NCBI RefSeq assembly: GCF_900104895.1 | Contig: NZ_LT629742.1 | Location: 2,728,001-2,792,000, forward strand | Direction: 5' to 3' | Length of the DNA stretch: 64,000 nt | Source: Microterricola viridarii | Lineage (GTDB): Bacteria; Actinomycetota; Actinomycetes; Actinomycetales; Microbacteriaceae | Shown here: positions 1-8,592 of the stretch, one piece after another | How positions within the stretch are numbered: position 1 is the first letter of the stretch | How the letters are laid out: every line of letters starts with the position of its first letter | Notes under the pieces: model-generated | Told to the model about the DNA's origin: nothing | What the model saw: only the letters and a program-made list of their open reading frames with translations | Databases searched by the model: none | Made by a program: the position numbers and the translations under genes

Positions 1-1
1 G

Positions 2-532
2 GGCATCGACCCCGAGGTGGACGACGTCATGGCGCGCCGGCCCCGCGGTCTGACCGACCGGGCCATCGACGCGCGCATGTGGGGCGGCATCCTCTCCATC
101 GGACTCGTGATGGCGCTGGCCGCCCTGTTCTCGATTGACATGTTCTTGCCCGGCGGCCTCGTCGAGGGCCACGACACCCTGGAGGTGGCCCGCACGGTCG
201 GGTTCACCACGCTCGTCTTCGCCCAGCTGTTCAACGCCCTGAACGCCCGCTCGGAGACGAGTAGCGCGTTCCGGAAGATGTTCTCCAACACGTGGCTCTG
301 GGGCTCGATCCTGCTGGGAATCCTGCTGCAGATCGCCGTCGTGCAGGTGCCGTTCCTGCAGGTGGCGTTCGGCACGGCGCCGCTGGATCTGGCCCACTGG
401 GGCGCGTGCATCGCGCTCGGCTCCGTGGTGCTCTGGTACGACGAGATCCGCAAGCTCATCCTGCGTGCGCTCGCCCGGCGGCGCGGAGCGGCGCCGGTGG
501 CGCCGGTGGCGCCGCCGTCGCCGACGTTCTAG
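2..532 (+). CDS. Cation-transporting P-type ATPase, C-terminal part (cut by window edge)
   Basis: The open frame runs in from the window edge, so only the last 176 residues are seen. It holds the C-terminal membrane bundle (Cation_ATPase_C domain) of a P2-type ATPase, with helices around WGGILSIGLVMALAALFSID, ARTVGFTTLVFAQLFNALNA and WLWGSILLGILLQIAVVQVP. The QLFNALNARS stretch is the conserved segment of Ca2+/Mn2+-type pumps. The catalytic DKTG and nucleotide-binding parts lie outside the window. The tail is low-complexity Ala/Pro (three near repeats of APV). Such pumps export Ca2+, Mn2+ or Mg2+ across the plasma membrane; the ion cannot be told from this part. It is separated from the next gene by 176 bp and is probably its own unit. 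Confidence 0.9.
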   Translation, partial: GIDPEVDDVMARRPRGLTDRAIDARMWGGILSIGLVMALAALFSIDMFLPGGLVEGHDTLEVARTVGFTTLVFAQLFNALNARSETSSAFRKMFSNTWLWGSILLGILLQIAVVQVPFLQVAFGTAPLDLAHWGACIALGSVVLWYDEIRKLILRALARRRGAAPVAPVAPPSPTF

Positions 533-708
533 TCCGGCGCGGATGCCGGCCGGCCGGCGTAACACTGGGTAGTCAAATTCGGAGGCGGCACTCCATAACT
601 TCTAGTCTCCGAGACACGACGTGGATCGTTCGTTCATCCATTGTCACTCTCTCCCCACGCGCATCATCGACCGTCCGCACGTTCTTCGCCGATCCAGGAG
701 CCACAGTC

Positions 709-1869
709 ATGACAATTCTTCGCAAGAGCCTCGCCGTCTTGGGCGCGACCGCGCTCGTCGCGGGCCTCGCCGCCTGCAGCGCGACCGCCTCCGGCCCCGG
801 CACCGGTGCCGGAGCCGAGTCCGCGAGCACCGAGCCGATCCGTTTCGGCGTCGCACTGCCCCAGACGGGCAACAATGCCCAGTACGGCGAGTACTTCACG
901 CAGGGCTTCGAGCTCGCGCTCAAGCAGCTCAACGACGAGGGCGGCATCAACGGCCGCGCGGTCGAGCTGCAGTACGAAGACACCCAGGCCGACCCGGCGC
1001 AGGCACCGGCCGTGGCCCAGAAGTTCGTCGACGACCCGACGATCCTCGCTTCGCTCGGCGACTTCGGCACGCCGGCCTCGGCCGCGGCGAGCCCGATCTA
1101 CCAGGCCGGCGGCCTCGTGCAGTTCGCCTTCTCGGCGTCTGCGTCGACCGTGACCGACCCGGGTGACTTCGTCTTCGCCACCTGGGTGTCCCAGGAGTTC
1201 GAGGCGCCCCGCCTGGCCGACTTCGCCGCCACCAAGGGCAGCAAGCAGGCCGTCTTCTTCCACGACACGGACTGGGGCGCCGACACGCACGGCTTCTTCG
1301 CCGACCGCTCGGAGGAGATCGGCCAGGACACCGTCTACGAGAGCGCATACGACCCCAAGTCGACCGACTTCCGGCCTCTCCTGCTCACCGCGGCGGCCGC
1401 CAACCCCGAGGTGATCGTGCTGATCTCCTACGCGGCCGACGGCGCACTGATCACCTCCCAGGCCCGTGAGCTCGGCATCGACGTGCCCATCGTGGGCATC
1501 AGCTCGAACTACAACCAGCAGTTCATCGAGCTCGCCGGCCCCGCCGCGGAGGGCTTCGAGACGCTCAGCTACTTCACGCCGAGCAACCCGGACCCGAGCG
1601 TGCAGCAGTTCGTCTCGGACTTCTCGGCCGAGTACGACGTGGCTACCCCGAGTGACTACGCGATCCGCGCCTACGACGCGCTCAAGATCGTCGCCTGGGC
1701 CGCCGCCCAGGAACCGAGCCGCGACGGCATCCGCACCGCGCTGGCCACCGGCAGCGACATCCCGACGATCCTCTACGGCCCGATCACGTTCTCCGAGAAC
1801 CGCCGGGTGACGGATGCCGAGCAGTTCGCGCTCGTCGTCAAGGACGGCGAGTTCGTCCTCGCCGAGTAG
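709..1869 (+). CDS. Branched-chain-amino-acid-type ABC transporter substrate-binding lipoprotein
   Basis: 386 residues. Starts at ATG 709 with AGGAG at 696-700. A longer frame reading from further left overlaps the preceding gene and lacks a signal, so this start is preferred. Residues 1-23 are a lipoprotein signal ending in lipobox LAAC (Cys23), followed by a Ser/Gly/Ala linker. The rest is a type-1 periplasmic-binding fold (Peripla_BP_6, LivK/LivJ type), beginning IRFGVALPQTGNNAQYGEYF and including the FALVVKDG-like C-terminus. It should bind an extracellular ligand and deliver it to the permease encoded next. The ligand is not predictable from the family; neighbouring oxidoreductases suggest it is not simply leucine. 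First gene of a long operon, followed by a strong hairpin that may attenuate or set the receptor:permease ratio. Confidence 0.92.
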   Translation: MTILRKSLAVLGATALVAGLAACSATASGPGTGAGAESASTEPIRFGVALPQTGNNAQYGEYFTQGFELALKQLNDEGGINGRAVELQYEDTQADPAQAPAVAQKFVDDPTILASLGDFGTPASAAASPIYQAGGLVQFAFSASASTVTDPGDFVFATWVSQEFEAPRLADFAATKGSKQAVFFHDTDWGADTHGFFADRSEEIGQDTVYESAYDPKSTDFRPLLLTAAAANPEVIVLISYAADGALITSQARELGIDVPIVGISSNYNQQFIELAGPAAEGFETLSYFTPSNPDPSVQQFVSDFSAEYDVATPSDYAIRAYDALKIVAWAAAQEPSRDGIRTALATGSDIPTILYGPITFSENRRVTDAEQFALVVKDGEFVLAE

Positions 1870-1878
1870 AACTCCCCC

Positions 1879-1913
1879 AGGCGCCGCCCCGGGGCTCCCC
1901 CGGGGCGGCGCCT
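1879..1913 (+). terminator. Strong hairpin between receptor and permease genes
   Basis: Perfect 16-bp inverted repeat, AGGCGCCGCCCCGGGG / CCCCGGGGCGGCGCCT, with a 3-nt loop and no T-run. It sits 9 nt after the receptor stop codon and 71 nt before the permease start. As in many binding-protein-dependent ABC operons, it may stabilise the upstream mRNA or cause partial termination, giving more receptor than permease. Confidence 0.75.
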
Positions 1914-1934
1914 GACTCTGCCATCGCTTCACCG

Positions 1935-1964
1935 CACCAGCACCAGCACCAGCACCAGCACCAG
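1935..1964 (+). repeat. Five tandem copies of CACCAG
   Basis: Five exact head-to-tail copies of the hexamer CACCAG lie in the 5' leader of the fused permease gene, between the hairpin at 1879 and the Shine-Dalgarno GAGGA at 1971-1975. A perfect short tandem repeat in a leader is prone to slippage. It is not in a reading frame, so a copy-number change would alter leader length rather than protein. Confidence 0.9.
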
Positions 1965-1984
1965 CCAACAGAGGACGCCACAGA

Positions 1985-3862
1985 ATGGACATACTGCTCG
2001 CGGGCATCATCAGCGGCAGCACCTACGCACTCATCGCGCTGGGGGTCTCGCTCATCTACGGTGTCTCGAACATCGTCAACTTCGCGCACGGCGCGACCTT
2101 CGCCATCGGGGCGATGCTGGGCTGGTTCGTTGCCTCGGTGCTCGGGTTCCCACTGTGGGCCGTGATCATCGTCGTGATCGCCGCCACCGCCCTCCTCGGC
2201 TGGGTGATCCACTTCATCGCGATCAAGCCGCTGGGCTCCGCCCCGCCCATCGCGGCGCTCCTCACCACCTTCGCCGTCGGGATCATCCTCGACAACACCT
2301 CGCAGCGCATCTTCGGCGCCGAGACCCGGCGCTTCCCGGCGCTGCTCGAACAGGGCAACTTGGAGCTGTTCGGCTTCCGCTTCGGCACGCTCGGCCTCGT
2401 CATCCTCGGCGTGAGCCTGGCCTGCTTCGTGGCGCTCGCGCTGTTCATCACCCGCACCAAGTACGGCCGGGCGATCCGGGCCACCGCGCAAGACAGCGAA
2501 GCCGCCCAGCAGATGGGAATCCCCGTCGCGCGGATCCAGGCGGCCTCCTTCGTCATCGCCTCGGCGCTCGGCGGCATCGCCGGCGTGCTCGTGGGCATGT
2601 ACTACTCCAACGTCTCCCCCACCATCGGCTTCATGGCCGGCGTGCAGGGTTTCGCCGCGGCGACCCTCGGCGGCCTCGGCAGCCTCGCCGGTGCCGTCGT
2701 CGGCGGCCTCATCCTGGGCATCGCCGAGGCCTTCGGCGTCTCCATCTGGGGCGACTCCGCCCGCCAGCTCATCACCTTCGGCGTGCTCATCGGCGTGCTC
2801 TGGATCCGCCCCGGCGGCATCCTCGGGCGCGTCCCCGCCGTCGGCTCCGAGCCGATGACCGGCACCTTCTTCGGCGCGGGCCGGCCGCTCACCCTCAAGC
2901 CATGGCAGTACGCCGTGCTCGCCTGTGCGGGCATCCTGCTCGTCTTCCCCGCCAGCGACTACATCCTGCGCGCGGGGAGCCTCGTCTGGATCTACGCGCT
3001 CTTCGCCCTCTCGCTCACCATCGTCAGCGGCTTCGCCGGCCAGATCGTGCTCGGCCAGGCCGGCGCCCTCGCGATCGGCGCGTACACCTCCGCCCTGCTG
3101 ATGACGAAGGCCGAATGGCCGTTCGTGCCCAGCTTCCTCGCCGCCGGCCTCGTCGCCGCCGTCATCTCCGTCATCCTCGTCGCCCCCACCTGGCGGCTGC
3201 GTGGCCACTACGTCTCGATGGCGACGCTCGGGACCGGCGCGTTCATCGCGGCGCTCGCCCTCAACCTGCCCTGGCTCACCAACGGCGCCCGCGGCATCTT
3301 CGCGATCCCGCGCCCGGAGGTCTTCGGCTTCGAGATCGCGAGCGCCCCGGCAATGTACCTCTTCACCTTCGCGATCCTCGTCGTCTTCATGCTCCTCGTC
3401 TCCCGGCTCGGCACCTCCCACCTCGGGCGCACCTGGGCGGCCGTGCGCGAGGACGAGGTGGCCGCGGCCTCCTCCGGCATCCACCCGGCCGCCTACAAGT
3501 CGCTCGCCTTCGGCATCGGCTCGGCCATCGCCGGATTCGCCGGCGCGCTCTACGCGAGCCAGCTGACCTACATCGAGCCGGCCCAGTTCGGCATCAACCT
3601 CTCGGTGCTCGCCGTGACGATCGTCGTGCTCGGCGGCATGCGCGCCCCGATGGGCGTCATGGTCGGCGCGCTCGTGCTCGTCGCCGTCCCGGAGATCTTC
3701 CGCCCGCTCTACGAGTGGCGCTACTTCTTCTACGGGGCGCTGCTGCTCGCGCTCGTGATCTTCCGCCCGCAGGGGCTGTGGGCGCGCGTCGAGAACGTGC
3801 CGGCCTGGCTGCACGCCCCGCTGCGGCGAACACGCGCCCTCGTGGGAAGGAGATCGGAATGA
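1985..3862 (+). CDS. Fused LivH-LivM branched-chain-type ABC permease
   Basis: 625 residues, about the sum of a LivH (~290) and a LivM (~320). Residues 1-290 are LivH-like: an N-terminal membrane hairpin GSTYALIALGVSLIYGVSNI, NFAHG, then FAAATLGGLGSLAGAVVGGL. Residues ~300-600 are LivM-like: ALFALSLTIVSGFAGQIVLG, LGQAGALAIGAYTS, then TIVVLGGMRAPMGVMVGALV. Together they would form the whole transmembrane channel that normally needs two proteins. SD GAGGA at 1971-1975. The stop overlaps the next start (ATGA), so translation is coupled to the ATPase gene. Single-chain LivHM permeases are known but uncommon. Confidence 0.93.
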   Translation: MDILLAGIISGSTYALIALGVSLIYGVSNIVNFAHGATFAIGAMLGWFVASVLGFPLWAVIIVVIAATALLGWVIHFIAIKPLGSAPPIAALLTTFAVGIILDNTSQRIFGAETRRFPALLEQGNLELFGFRFGTLGLVILGVSLACFVALALFITRTKYGRAIRATAQDSEAAQQMGIPVARIQAASFVIASALGGIAGVLVGMYYSNVSPTIGFMAGVQGFAAATLGGLGSLAGAVVGGLILGIAEAFGVSIWGDSARQLITFGVLIGVLWIRPGGILGRVPAVGSEPMTGTFFGAGRPLTLKPWQYAVLACAGILLVFPASDYILRAGSLVWIYALFALSLTIVSGFAGQIVLGQAGALAIGAYTSALLMTKAEWPFVPSFLAAGLVAAVISVILVAPTWRLRGHYVSMATLGTGAFIAALALNLPWLTNGARGIFAIPRPEVFGFEIASAPAMYLFTFAILVVFMLLVSRLGTSHLGRTWAAVREDEVAAASSGIHPAAYKSLAFGIGSAIAGFAGALYASQLTYIEPAQFGINLSVLAVTIVVLGGMRAPMGVMVGALVLVAVPEIFRPLYEWRYFFYGALLLALVIFRPQGLWARVENVPAWLHAPLRRTRALVGRRSE

Positions 3863-4764
3863 CCGCGACTCCGCTGCTCGCCGTCCACGGCCTGCACAAG
3901 AGCTTCGGCGGGCTGCACGTCGTCGACGACGTCGAGCTCAGCATCACCGAGGGCGAGGTGGTGAGCATCATCGGCCCCAACGGCTCCGGCAAGACGACGA
4001 CGCTCAACCTGATCTCCGGGGTGCTGCGGGCGGATGCCGGCTCCGTGCGCCTCGCCGGAACCGAGCTGCGCCACTTCAAACCGCACCAGATCGCCGCGCA
4101 GGGCCTGACCCGCACCTTCCAGAACGGCCGCGTGATCGGCAACCTGACGGTGCGCGACAACGTGCTCGTCGGGCTGGAGGCCGTGCAGCGGGTCGGGCGG
4201 CCGTTCGCCGCCCTGCGCGGCATCCCCGGCATCCGCTGGATCCCGCTGCTCGCCGAGACCGTGCTCGCGATCGTCGGCACCCCGGCGCTGCGCCGACAGA
4301 GCGTTCTCGACAACGCCGCCGTCGACGCGCAGATCGCCCGCTTCGGCGAGCGCCTGGCGCCGCGCACCGAGAACTTCAGCTTCACCCTCTCCTACGCCAA
4401 CCGCCGACGCACCGAGATTGCGCGCGCGCTGATCTCGCGGCCGAGGCTGCTCGTGTTGGACGAGCCGACGGCCGGCATGAACCAGACGGAGACGGCCGAG
4501 GTGATGCACCAGCTGCTCGACCTCAAGGCGGCCGGGCAGACGATGCTCCTCGTCGAGCACAAGCTCGACCTGGTGATGACGGTCTCCGACCGCGTCATCG
4601 TGCTCGACAACGGGCGCATCATCGCGCAGGGCACCCCCGAGCAGGTGCGCAACGACCCCCGCGTGATCGAGGCCTACCTCGGCAAGCGCCACGCACCGGC
4701 GCCAGAAGCGCAACCGGCAGTCGCGCAGCCGGCCCACTCACAGCCAACGGGAGCCACCGCATGA
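3859..4764 (+). CDS. ABC transporter ATP-binding protein, LivG type
   Basis: 301 residues. ATG 3859 overlaps the permease stop by 4 nt (ATGA), with GGAAGGAG upstream. Walker A GPNGSGKTT at residues 39-47, Walker B LLVLDEPTAGM, switch histidine in LLVEHKLD. The signature is LSYANRRRTEIARAL, where LivG proteins normally carry LSYGQQR. The missing Gly-Gln is an unusual drift of the ABC signature and may be compensated by the partner ATPase. The C-terminal ~25 residues after AYLGKRHA are a low-complexity Ala/Pro/Gln tail. Forms the cytoplasmic ATPase dimer with the next gene product. Confidence 0.93.
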   Translation: MTATPLLAVHGLHKSFGGLHVVDDVELSITEGEVVSIIGPNGSGKTTTLNLISGVLRADAGSVRLAGTELRHFKPHQIAAQGLTRTFQNGRVIGNLTVRDNVLVGLEAVQRVGRPFAALRGIPGIRWIPLLAETVLAIVGTPALRRQSVLDNAAVDAQIARFGERLAPRTENFSFTLSYANRRRTEIARALISRPRLLVLDEPTAGMNQTETAEVMHQLLDLKAAGQTMLLVEHKLDLVMTVSDRVIVLDNGRIIAQGTPEQVRNDPRVIEAYLGKRHAPAPEAQPAVAQPAHSQPTGATA

Positions 4765-5522
4765 CCGCCCTGCTGCGCCTGGACGGCGTCAACACCTTCT
4801 ACGGCACCAGTCAGGCGCTCTTCGACGTCAACATCGAGGTGGGAGAGGGCGAGATCGTCTGCCTGCTCGGCGGCAACGCCTCCGGCAAGTCCACGACGAT
4901 GAAGACCATCCTCGGCCTCGTCACCCCGAGCAGCGGAACAGTGAGCCTCGGCGGGACCGATGTCACGAGCTGGAACTGCGGTCGCCGCATCACCGCCGGG
5001 CTGGCCTCCGTGCCCGAGGCGCGACGCGTCTTCGGCGACATGACGGTCGAGGAGAACCTGCTGACCGGCGCCTACGTGCGCCGTGACCGCCGCGGCATCC
5101 TGAGCAGCCTGGACGAGATCTACGAGGCCTTCCCCCGGCTGGCCGAGCGCAAGCGGCAGCGGGCGGGCACCATGTCCGGCGGCGAGCAGCAGATGCTCGC
5201 CTTCGGCCGCGCCCTCATGAGCAAGCCCAAGCTCGTCTGCATGGACGAGCCGACGATGGGCCTCGCCCCCATCATCGTCGACCAGGTGCTCGAGATGATC
5301 TCAGACGTCAACGCCCGCCTCGGGGTGAGCGTGCTCATCGTCGAGCAGAACGCCGAGCTCTCGCTCTCGATCGCCGATCGGGGCTATGTGCTGCGCACCG
5401 GCCACATCGCGGTGTCGGGAACGGCGTCCTCGCTGCTCGGCGACGCCAGCGTGCGCGAGGCCTATCTCGGCAGCCCCGTCGAGGTCGGCGCGGCAACAAC
5501 CACCATCAAGGAGAAGCAATGA
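4761..5522 (+). CDS. ABC transporter ATP-binding protein, LivF type
   Basis: 253 residues, a usual LivF length. Starts in a 4-nt ATGA overlap with livG. Walker A reads GGNASGKST (normally GxNGAGKT/ST), signature MSGGEQQMLAFGRAL, Walker B LVCMDEPTMGLAP, H-loop IVEQNAELSLSIADRGYVL. The signature motif here is canonical, whereas that of its partner is degenerate, so the pair is asymmetric. Completes the importer. The stop overlaps the following CMD-family gene by 4 nt, linking transport to the downstream enzymes. Confidence 0.93.
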   Translation: MTALLRLDGVNTFYGTSQALFDVNIEVGEGEIVCLLGGNASGKSTTMKTILGLVTPSSGTVSLGGTDVTSWNCGRRITAGLASVPEARRVFGDMTVEENLLTGAYVRRDRRGILSSLDEIYEAFPRLAERKRQRAGTMSGGEQQMLAFGRALMSKPKLVCMDEPTMGLAPIIVDQVLEMISDVNARLGVSVLIVEQNAELSLSIADRGYVLRTGHIAVSGTASSLLGDASVREAYLGSPVEVGAATTTIKEKQ

Positions 5523-6031
5523 CGGATGTGATCGACGCCATTTCCGGGCTCGACACCGCGCAGAGCGCCGCGCTGCGCGGCCACCGCCCGGATGTCGTGA
5601 GCTCGGCCCAGGCGAGCTACGACGCCCTGCTGCCGCAGAGCCTCGACGCCGACCCGGTGCCCGGGTTCGAGCTGCCCACCCGCCTGCTCGTCGCCGCCCG
5701 GTCCGCCCGGCTGGAGCACGCGCCGGCCGCCCTCGCCCACTACGCGGAGCGGCTCTCCGCCCACGCCGGGCATCCGGCACTGCTCGCCGTCGTGGAGAGC
5801 GGGCCGGACCGGGGCGCCGGCCTCCTCGCCTCCCGGCGCGAACGCGCCATCCTGCGCCATGTCGAGCTGCTCGTGGCCCGGCCGGCGGCGACGACGGCCT
5901 CCGACCTCGACGCCCTCACCGCCGCCGGCCTCACCGCGGCGGAGATCGTCGTGTTGAGCCAGATCGTCTCCTTCGTCTCGTTCCAGGTGCGCATCGCACA
6001 TGGGCTGACCGTCCTGAAGGGAACCCTGTGA
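5519..6031 (+). CDS. CMD (carboxymuconolactone decarboxylase) domain protein lacking the CxxC centre
   Basis: 170 residues, starting in an ATGA overlap with livF. All-alpha CMD/AhpD-like architecture, with ERAILRHVELLVARPAATTA followed by a helix LTAAGLTAAEIVVLSQIVSF. The redox CxxC pair of AhpD is absent. Matches the type of paired CMD protein (Avi_7170-like family, from memory) that occurs beside an alkylhydroperoxidase-domain partner in ABC-transporter operons. Role unknown. It overlaps the next gene by 4 nt (GTGA), so the two are probably made together and may form a heteromer. Confidence 0.8.
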   Translation: MTDVIDAISGLDTAQSAALRGHRPDVVSSAQASYDALLPQSLDADPVPGFELPTRLLVAARSARLEHAPAALAHYAERLSAHAGHPALLAVVESGPDRGAGLLASRRERAILRHVELLVARPAATTASDLDALTAAGLTAAEIVVLSQIVSFVSFQVRIAHGLTVLKGTL

Positions 6032-6660
6032 GCGAGTCACGTTTCAGCACAGACGAGCGGGCCTGGCATGCCTGGATCACGCCCGTCGACCCGGCAACCG
6101 GAACCGAGCCCCAGCGCGAGGCCATCGAGGCCAGCATCTGGCCCAACTCCCCCTACTTCCGCCTGCTGGCCTGGCACCCGGCCTCCCTGCACGCGCGCAC
6201 CCTCGTCGACCAGGCCGTCTTCCTCGGCCGGCCCGGCCTCCGCCGCGGCGAGCGGGAACTCGCGGCGACGGTCGTCTCGCGGGTCAACGGCTGCGTGCTC
6301 TGCACGAGCGTGCACGCCCGGCTGAGCATCACCTTCACCAAGCGCGAGGACGAGGTGCGCGCCCTGCTCGAGCACGGCATCGACGCCGAGCTGGACCCGC
6401 GCTGGCGGGCCATCACCGACGCGGCGGCCGCACTCACCGCGATCCCCAACGCCTTCGGCCCCGAGCATGTGGCGGCGCTGCAGGCGGTCGGGCTGAACGC
6501 GGCCGAGGTGCTCGACATCGTGCAGTCCGGCGCCTTCTTCGCCTGGGCCAACCGGCTCATGTTGAGCCTCGGCGAGCCGCTGCCGCCCGCCGCGGACGAC
6601 GCGCAGGCCATCGCCGACCAGCAGGCCAACGACGCGCGTGCACACACGAGCGAGGACTGA
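6028..6660 (+). CDS. AhpD-like alkylhydroperoxidase-domain protein
   Basis: 210 residues from GTG 6028, which overlaps the previous stop (GTGA). Contains the AhpD active-site motif CVLCTSVHARLS (CxxCxxxH) in a CMD fold, preceded by RRGERELAATVVSRVNG. The Cys pair and His could support peroxidatic or thiol-disulfide chemistry on an organic substrate. Probable partner of the CxxC-less paralogue encoded just before (Avi_7169-like type, from memory). In the context of the importer and two flavoproteins downstream, a role in handling peroxide or a reactive intermediate released by an oxidase is plausible. Confidence 0.85.
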   Translation: MSESRFSTDERAWHAWITPVDPATGTEPQREAIEASIWPNSPYFRLLAWHPASLHARTLVDQAVFLGRPGLRRGERELAATVVSRVNGCVLCTSVHARLSITFTKREDEVRALLEHGIDAELDPRWRAITDAAAALTAIPNAFGPEHVAALQAVGLNAAEVLDIVQSGAFFAWANRLMLSLGEPLPPAADDAQAIADQQANDARAHTSED

Positions 6661-6669
6661 CCCGCGGTC

Positions 6670-8592
6670 GTGACGGAACGCTCCCTCTGCATCGTCGGCG
6701 CCGGCCTGCGCGGCGCCGTGCTGCTCGAACGCGTCTCGGCGAGCATCGGGGAGCTGCTGCCGGGGGAAGACCTCGTCGTGCACCTGGTCGACCCGCATCC
6801 GGCCGGATCCGGCCGCACCTGGCGTGACGGCCAGCCCGGCACGCTGGTGATGAACACGGTCGCCGCCCAGTCGACGGTGTTCACGGATGCCACGGTGCAG
6901 TGTGCCGGGCCCATCGTTCCCGGTCCGAGCTTCCTGGAGTGGTGCGAGGCGGTGGCCGCCGGCGGCATCGCCGCTCCCGGGCTCCCCCCGGCGCTGCGCG
7001 CGGAGGCGGCGCGCACCCGCGACTGGTCGAACCCGAGCCGCCTGCTCTACGGCCACTACCTGCGCTGGGCGCACGCCCGCACGGTCGACACGCTGCCACC
7101 GGGCATCCGCCTGGTGGAGCACGGCGCGCGCGCCGTCGCCGTCACCGAGACCGAGATCGAGACCGGCGACGCCGACACGGACGGCGCGGCCTGGGAGCTG
7201 CAACTGGACAACGGCTCCGTGCTCCGCGCCGACGCCGTCATCCTGGCTCTCGGCTGGCTGCCCGTCACACCGAGCGCGACGGAATCGGAGCTCGCAGCCG
7301 CCGTGGCGGATGCGCAGCTGGACTGGGTCGTGCCGGACAACCCGATCGACCAGGATCTCAGCCGGGTGCATGCCGGGGAGCCGGTCATCGTGCGCGGCCT
7401 CGGGATGAGCTTCTTCGACACCGTGAGCATGCTCACGGAGGGGCGCGGCGGCCGCTTCGTGGAGGGCGAGCACGGCCTCGACCCGCACCGGCTTCAGTAC
7501 CTGCCGAGCGGCGCCGAGCCAGTCATCCACGCCGGCTCCCGGCGCGGCCTCGTCTTCCGCGCCAAGTCGCACTATGGGGCGCCTCCCCCGCCCTCGCCGC
7601 AGCGTCTCCTGCGCGCCGCGCTTCCCGCGCTGCTGCGCGAGGAACGCATCGACTTCGGGCGCCAGGTCCGCCCCCTCATCGATGCCGACGCCACCGCCGC
7701 CTACTACGAGACGCTCGCCCGCTCGCGCCCGCAGGCCCTCGCCCGCCCGGTCGCAGAGCTGCTGCTCACGCTGGAGGCCCACGGCATCGCGTCGCCGCAG
7801 TGGCAGCAGGCACTCGCACTGGGCGTGCCCGACGCGGCCGACCGGCTCGACCTCGCACACGTGGAGCGCCCGCTGCCGCAGAGCTTCGCCTCGGCGGAGG
7901 AGTTCACGGCGCGCACCATCGCCGCGGTGCACGCCGACGCCGAGCAGGCGGCGCTCGGAGCCGACAGCCCGCTCAAGGCCGCGCTGCTCAGCATCGGCGC
8001 CGCCCGCCTCACGATCGTGCCCCTCGTCGAATTCGGTCGGCTGAGCGCCGAGTCCTTCGCCGGCAGCTACCAGGACTTCCAGGCGTTCGCCGGCATCCTC
8101 GGCAGCGGGCCGCCTCTGTTTCGCTCCCGGCAATTGCTCGCCCTGCTCCGCGCCGGCATCGTGCGACCGCTCGGCCCGGAGCTGCAGCTGCGTGTGCAGG
8201 GCGGCCGCTTCGAGGCGGCCTCCCCGCGGGTGCCGGCCCACACCGTGCGCGCCCGCACGCTGGTGGATGCCTGGCTGCCGCTGCCCGCCGGCCGGCGCAG
8301 TGCCGAACCGCTGCTGCGCTCCGTGCTGGAGCAAGGGCTCGTGCGCCCGTTCCGCATCGACGGGCTCGAGACGGGCGCCCTCGATATCTCGCCGCACGAC
8401 AACGCGCTCGTCCGCGCTGACGGTGCCGCGCACCGCTCCCTCTTCTCCGTGGGCGTCCCCTCGGAGGATGCCCGGATCTTCACCATCATCGCCCCGATTC
8501 CCGGGGTAAATTCGACAGTGCTGCGCGAACTGGATGCGACGGCGCGCGCCGCACTCGCAAGCATGGCAACGACGAGGGGAACCCACAGATGA
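6670..8592 (+). CDS. Large FAD/NAD(P)-binding oxidoreductase-like protein
   Basis: 640 residues from GTG 6670, 9 nt after the previous stop. The N-terminus SLCIVGAGLRGAVLLERV is a Rossmann GxGxxG nucleotide-binding site of the FAD_NAD_binding_9 type. FAD-contact segments PHPAGSGRTW and VILALGWLP follow. The remaining ~450 residues show no motif I can name. The reaction is not known for this family; members cluster with transporters and monooxygenases. The stop overlaps the next start by 4 nt (ATGA at 8589). Position inside the operon suggests it acts on the imported compound. Confidence 0.8.
   Translation: MTERSLCIVGAGLRGAVLLERVSASIGELLPGEDLVVHLVDPHPAGSGRTWRDGQPGTLVMNTVAAQSTVFTDATVQCAGPIVPGPSFLEWCEAVAAGGIAAPGLPPALRAEAARTRDWSNPSRLLYGHYLRWAHARTVDTLPPGIRLVEHGARAVAVTETEIETGDADTDGAAWELQLDNGSVLRADAVILALGWLPVTPSATESELAAAVADAQLDWVVPDNPIDQDLSRVHAGEPVIVRGLGMSFFDTVSMLTEGRGGRFVEGEHGLDPHRLQYLPSGAEPVIHAGSRRGLVFRAKSHYGAPPPPSPQRLLRAALPALLREERIDFGRQVRPLIDADATAAYYETLARSRPQALARPVAELLLTLEAHGIASPQWQQALALGVPDAADRLDLAHVERPLPQSFASAEEFTARTIAAVHADAEQAALGADSPLKAALLSIGAARLTIVPLVEFGRLSAESFAGSYQDFQAFAGILGSGPPLFRSRQLLALLRAGIVRPLGPELQLRVQGGRFEAASPRVPAHTVRARTLVDAWLPLPAGRRSAEPLLRSVLEQGLVRPFRIDGLETGALDISPHDNALVRADGAAHRSLFSVGVPSEDARIFTIIAPIPGVNSTVLRELDATARAALASMATTRGTHR

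Noticed and set aside
1935-1964. CACCAG array as a possible CRISPR
   Set aside because: Six-base units without spacers; no cas genes.
1838-3814. Long open frame on the minus strand opposite the permease gene
   Set aside because: Composition is Glu/Asp/Gly/Arg-rich shadow of GC-biased codons; no start signal or family match, and the plus strand holds a clear permease.
6037-8586. 849-codon minus-strand frame opposite the FAD protein
   Set aside because: Same antisense artefact of high GC; covers real plus-strand genes with clear motifs.
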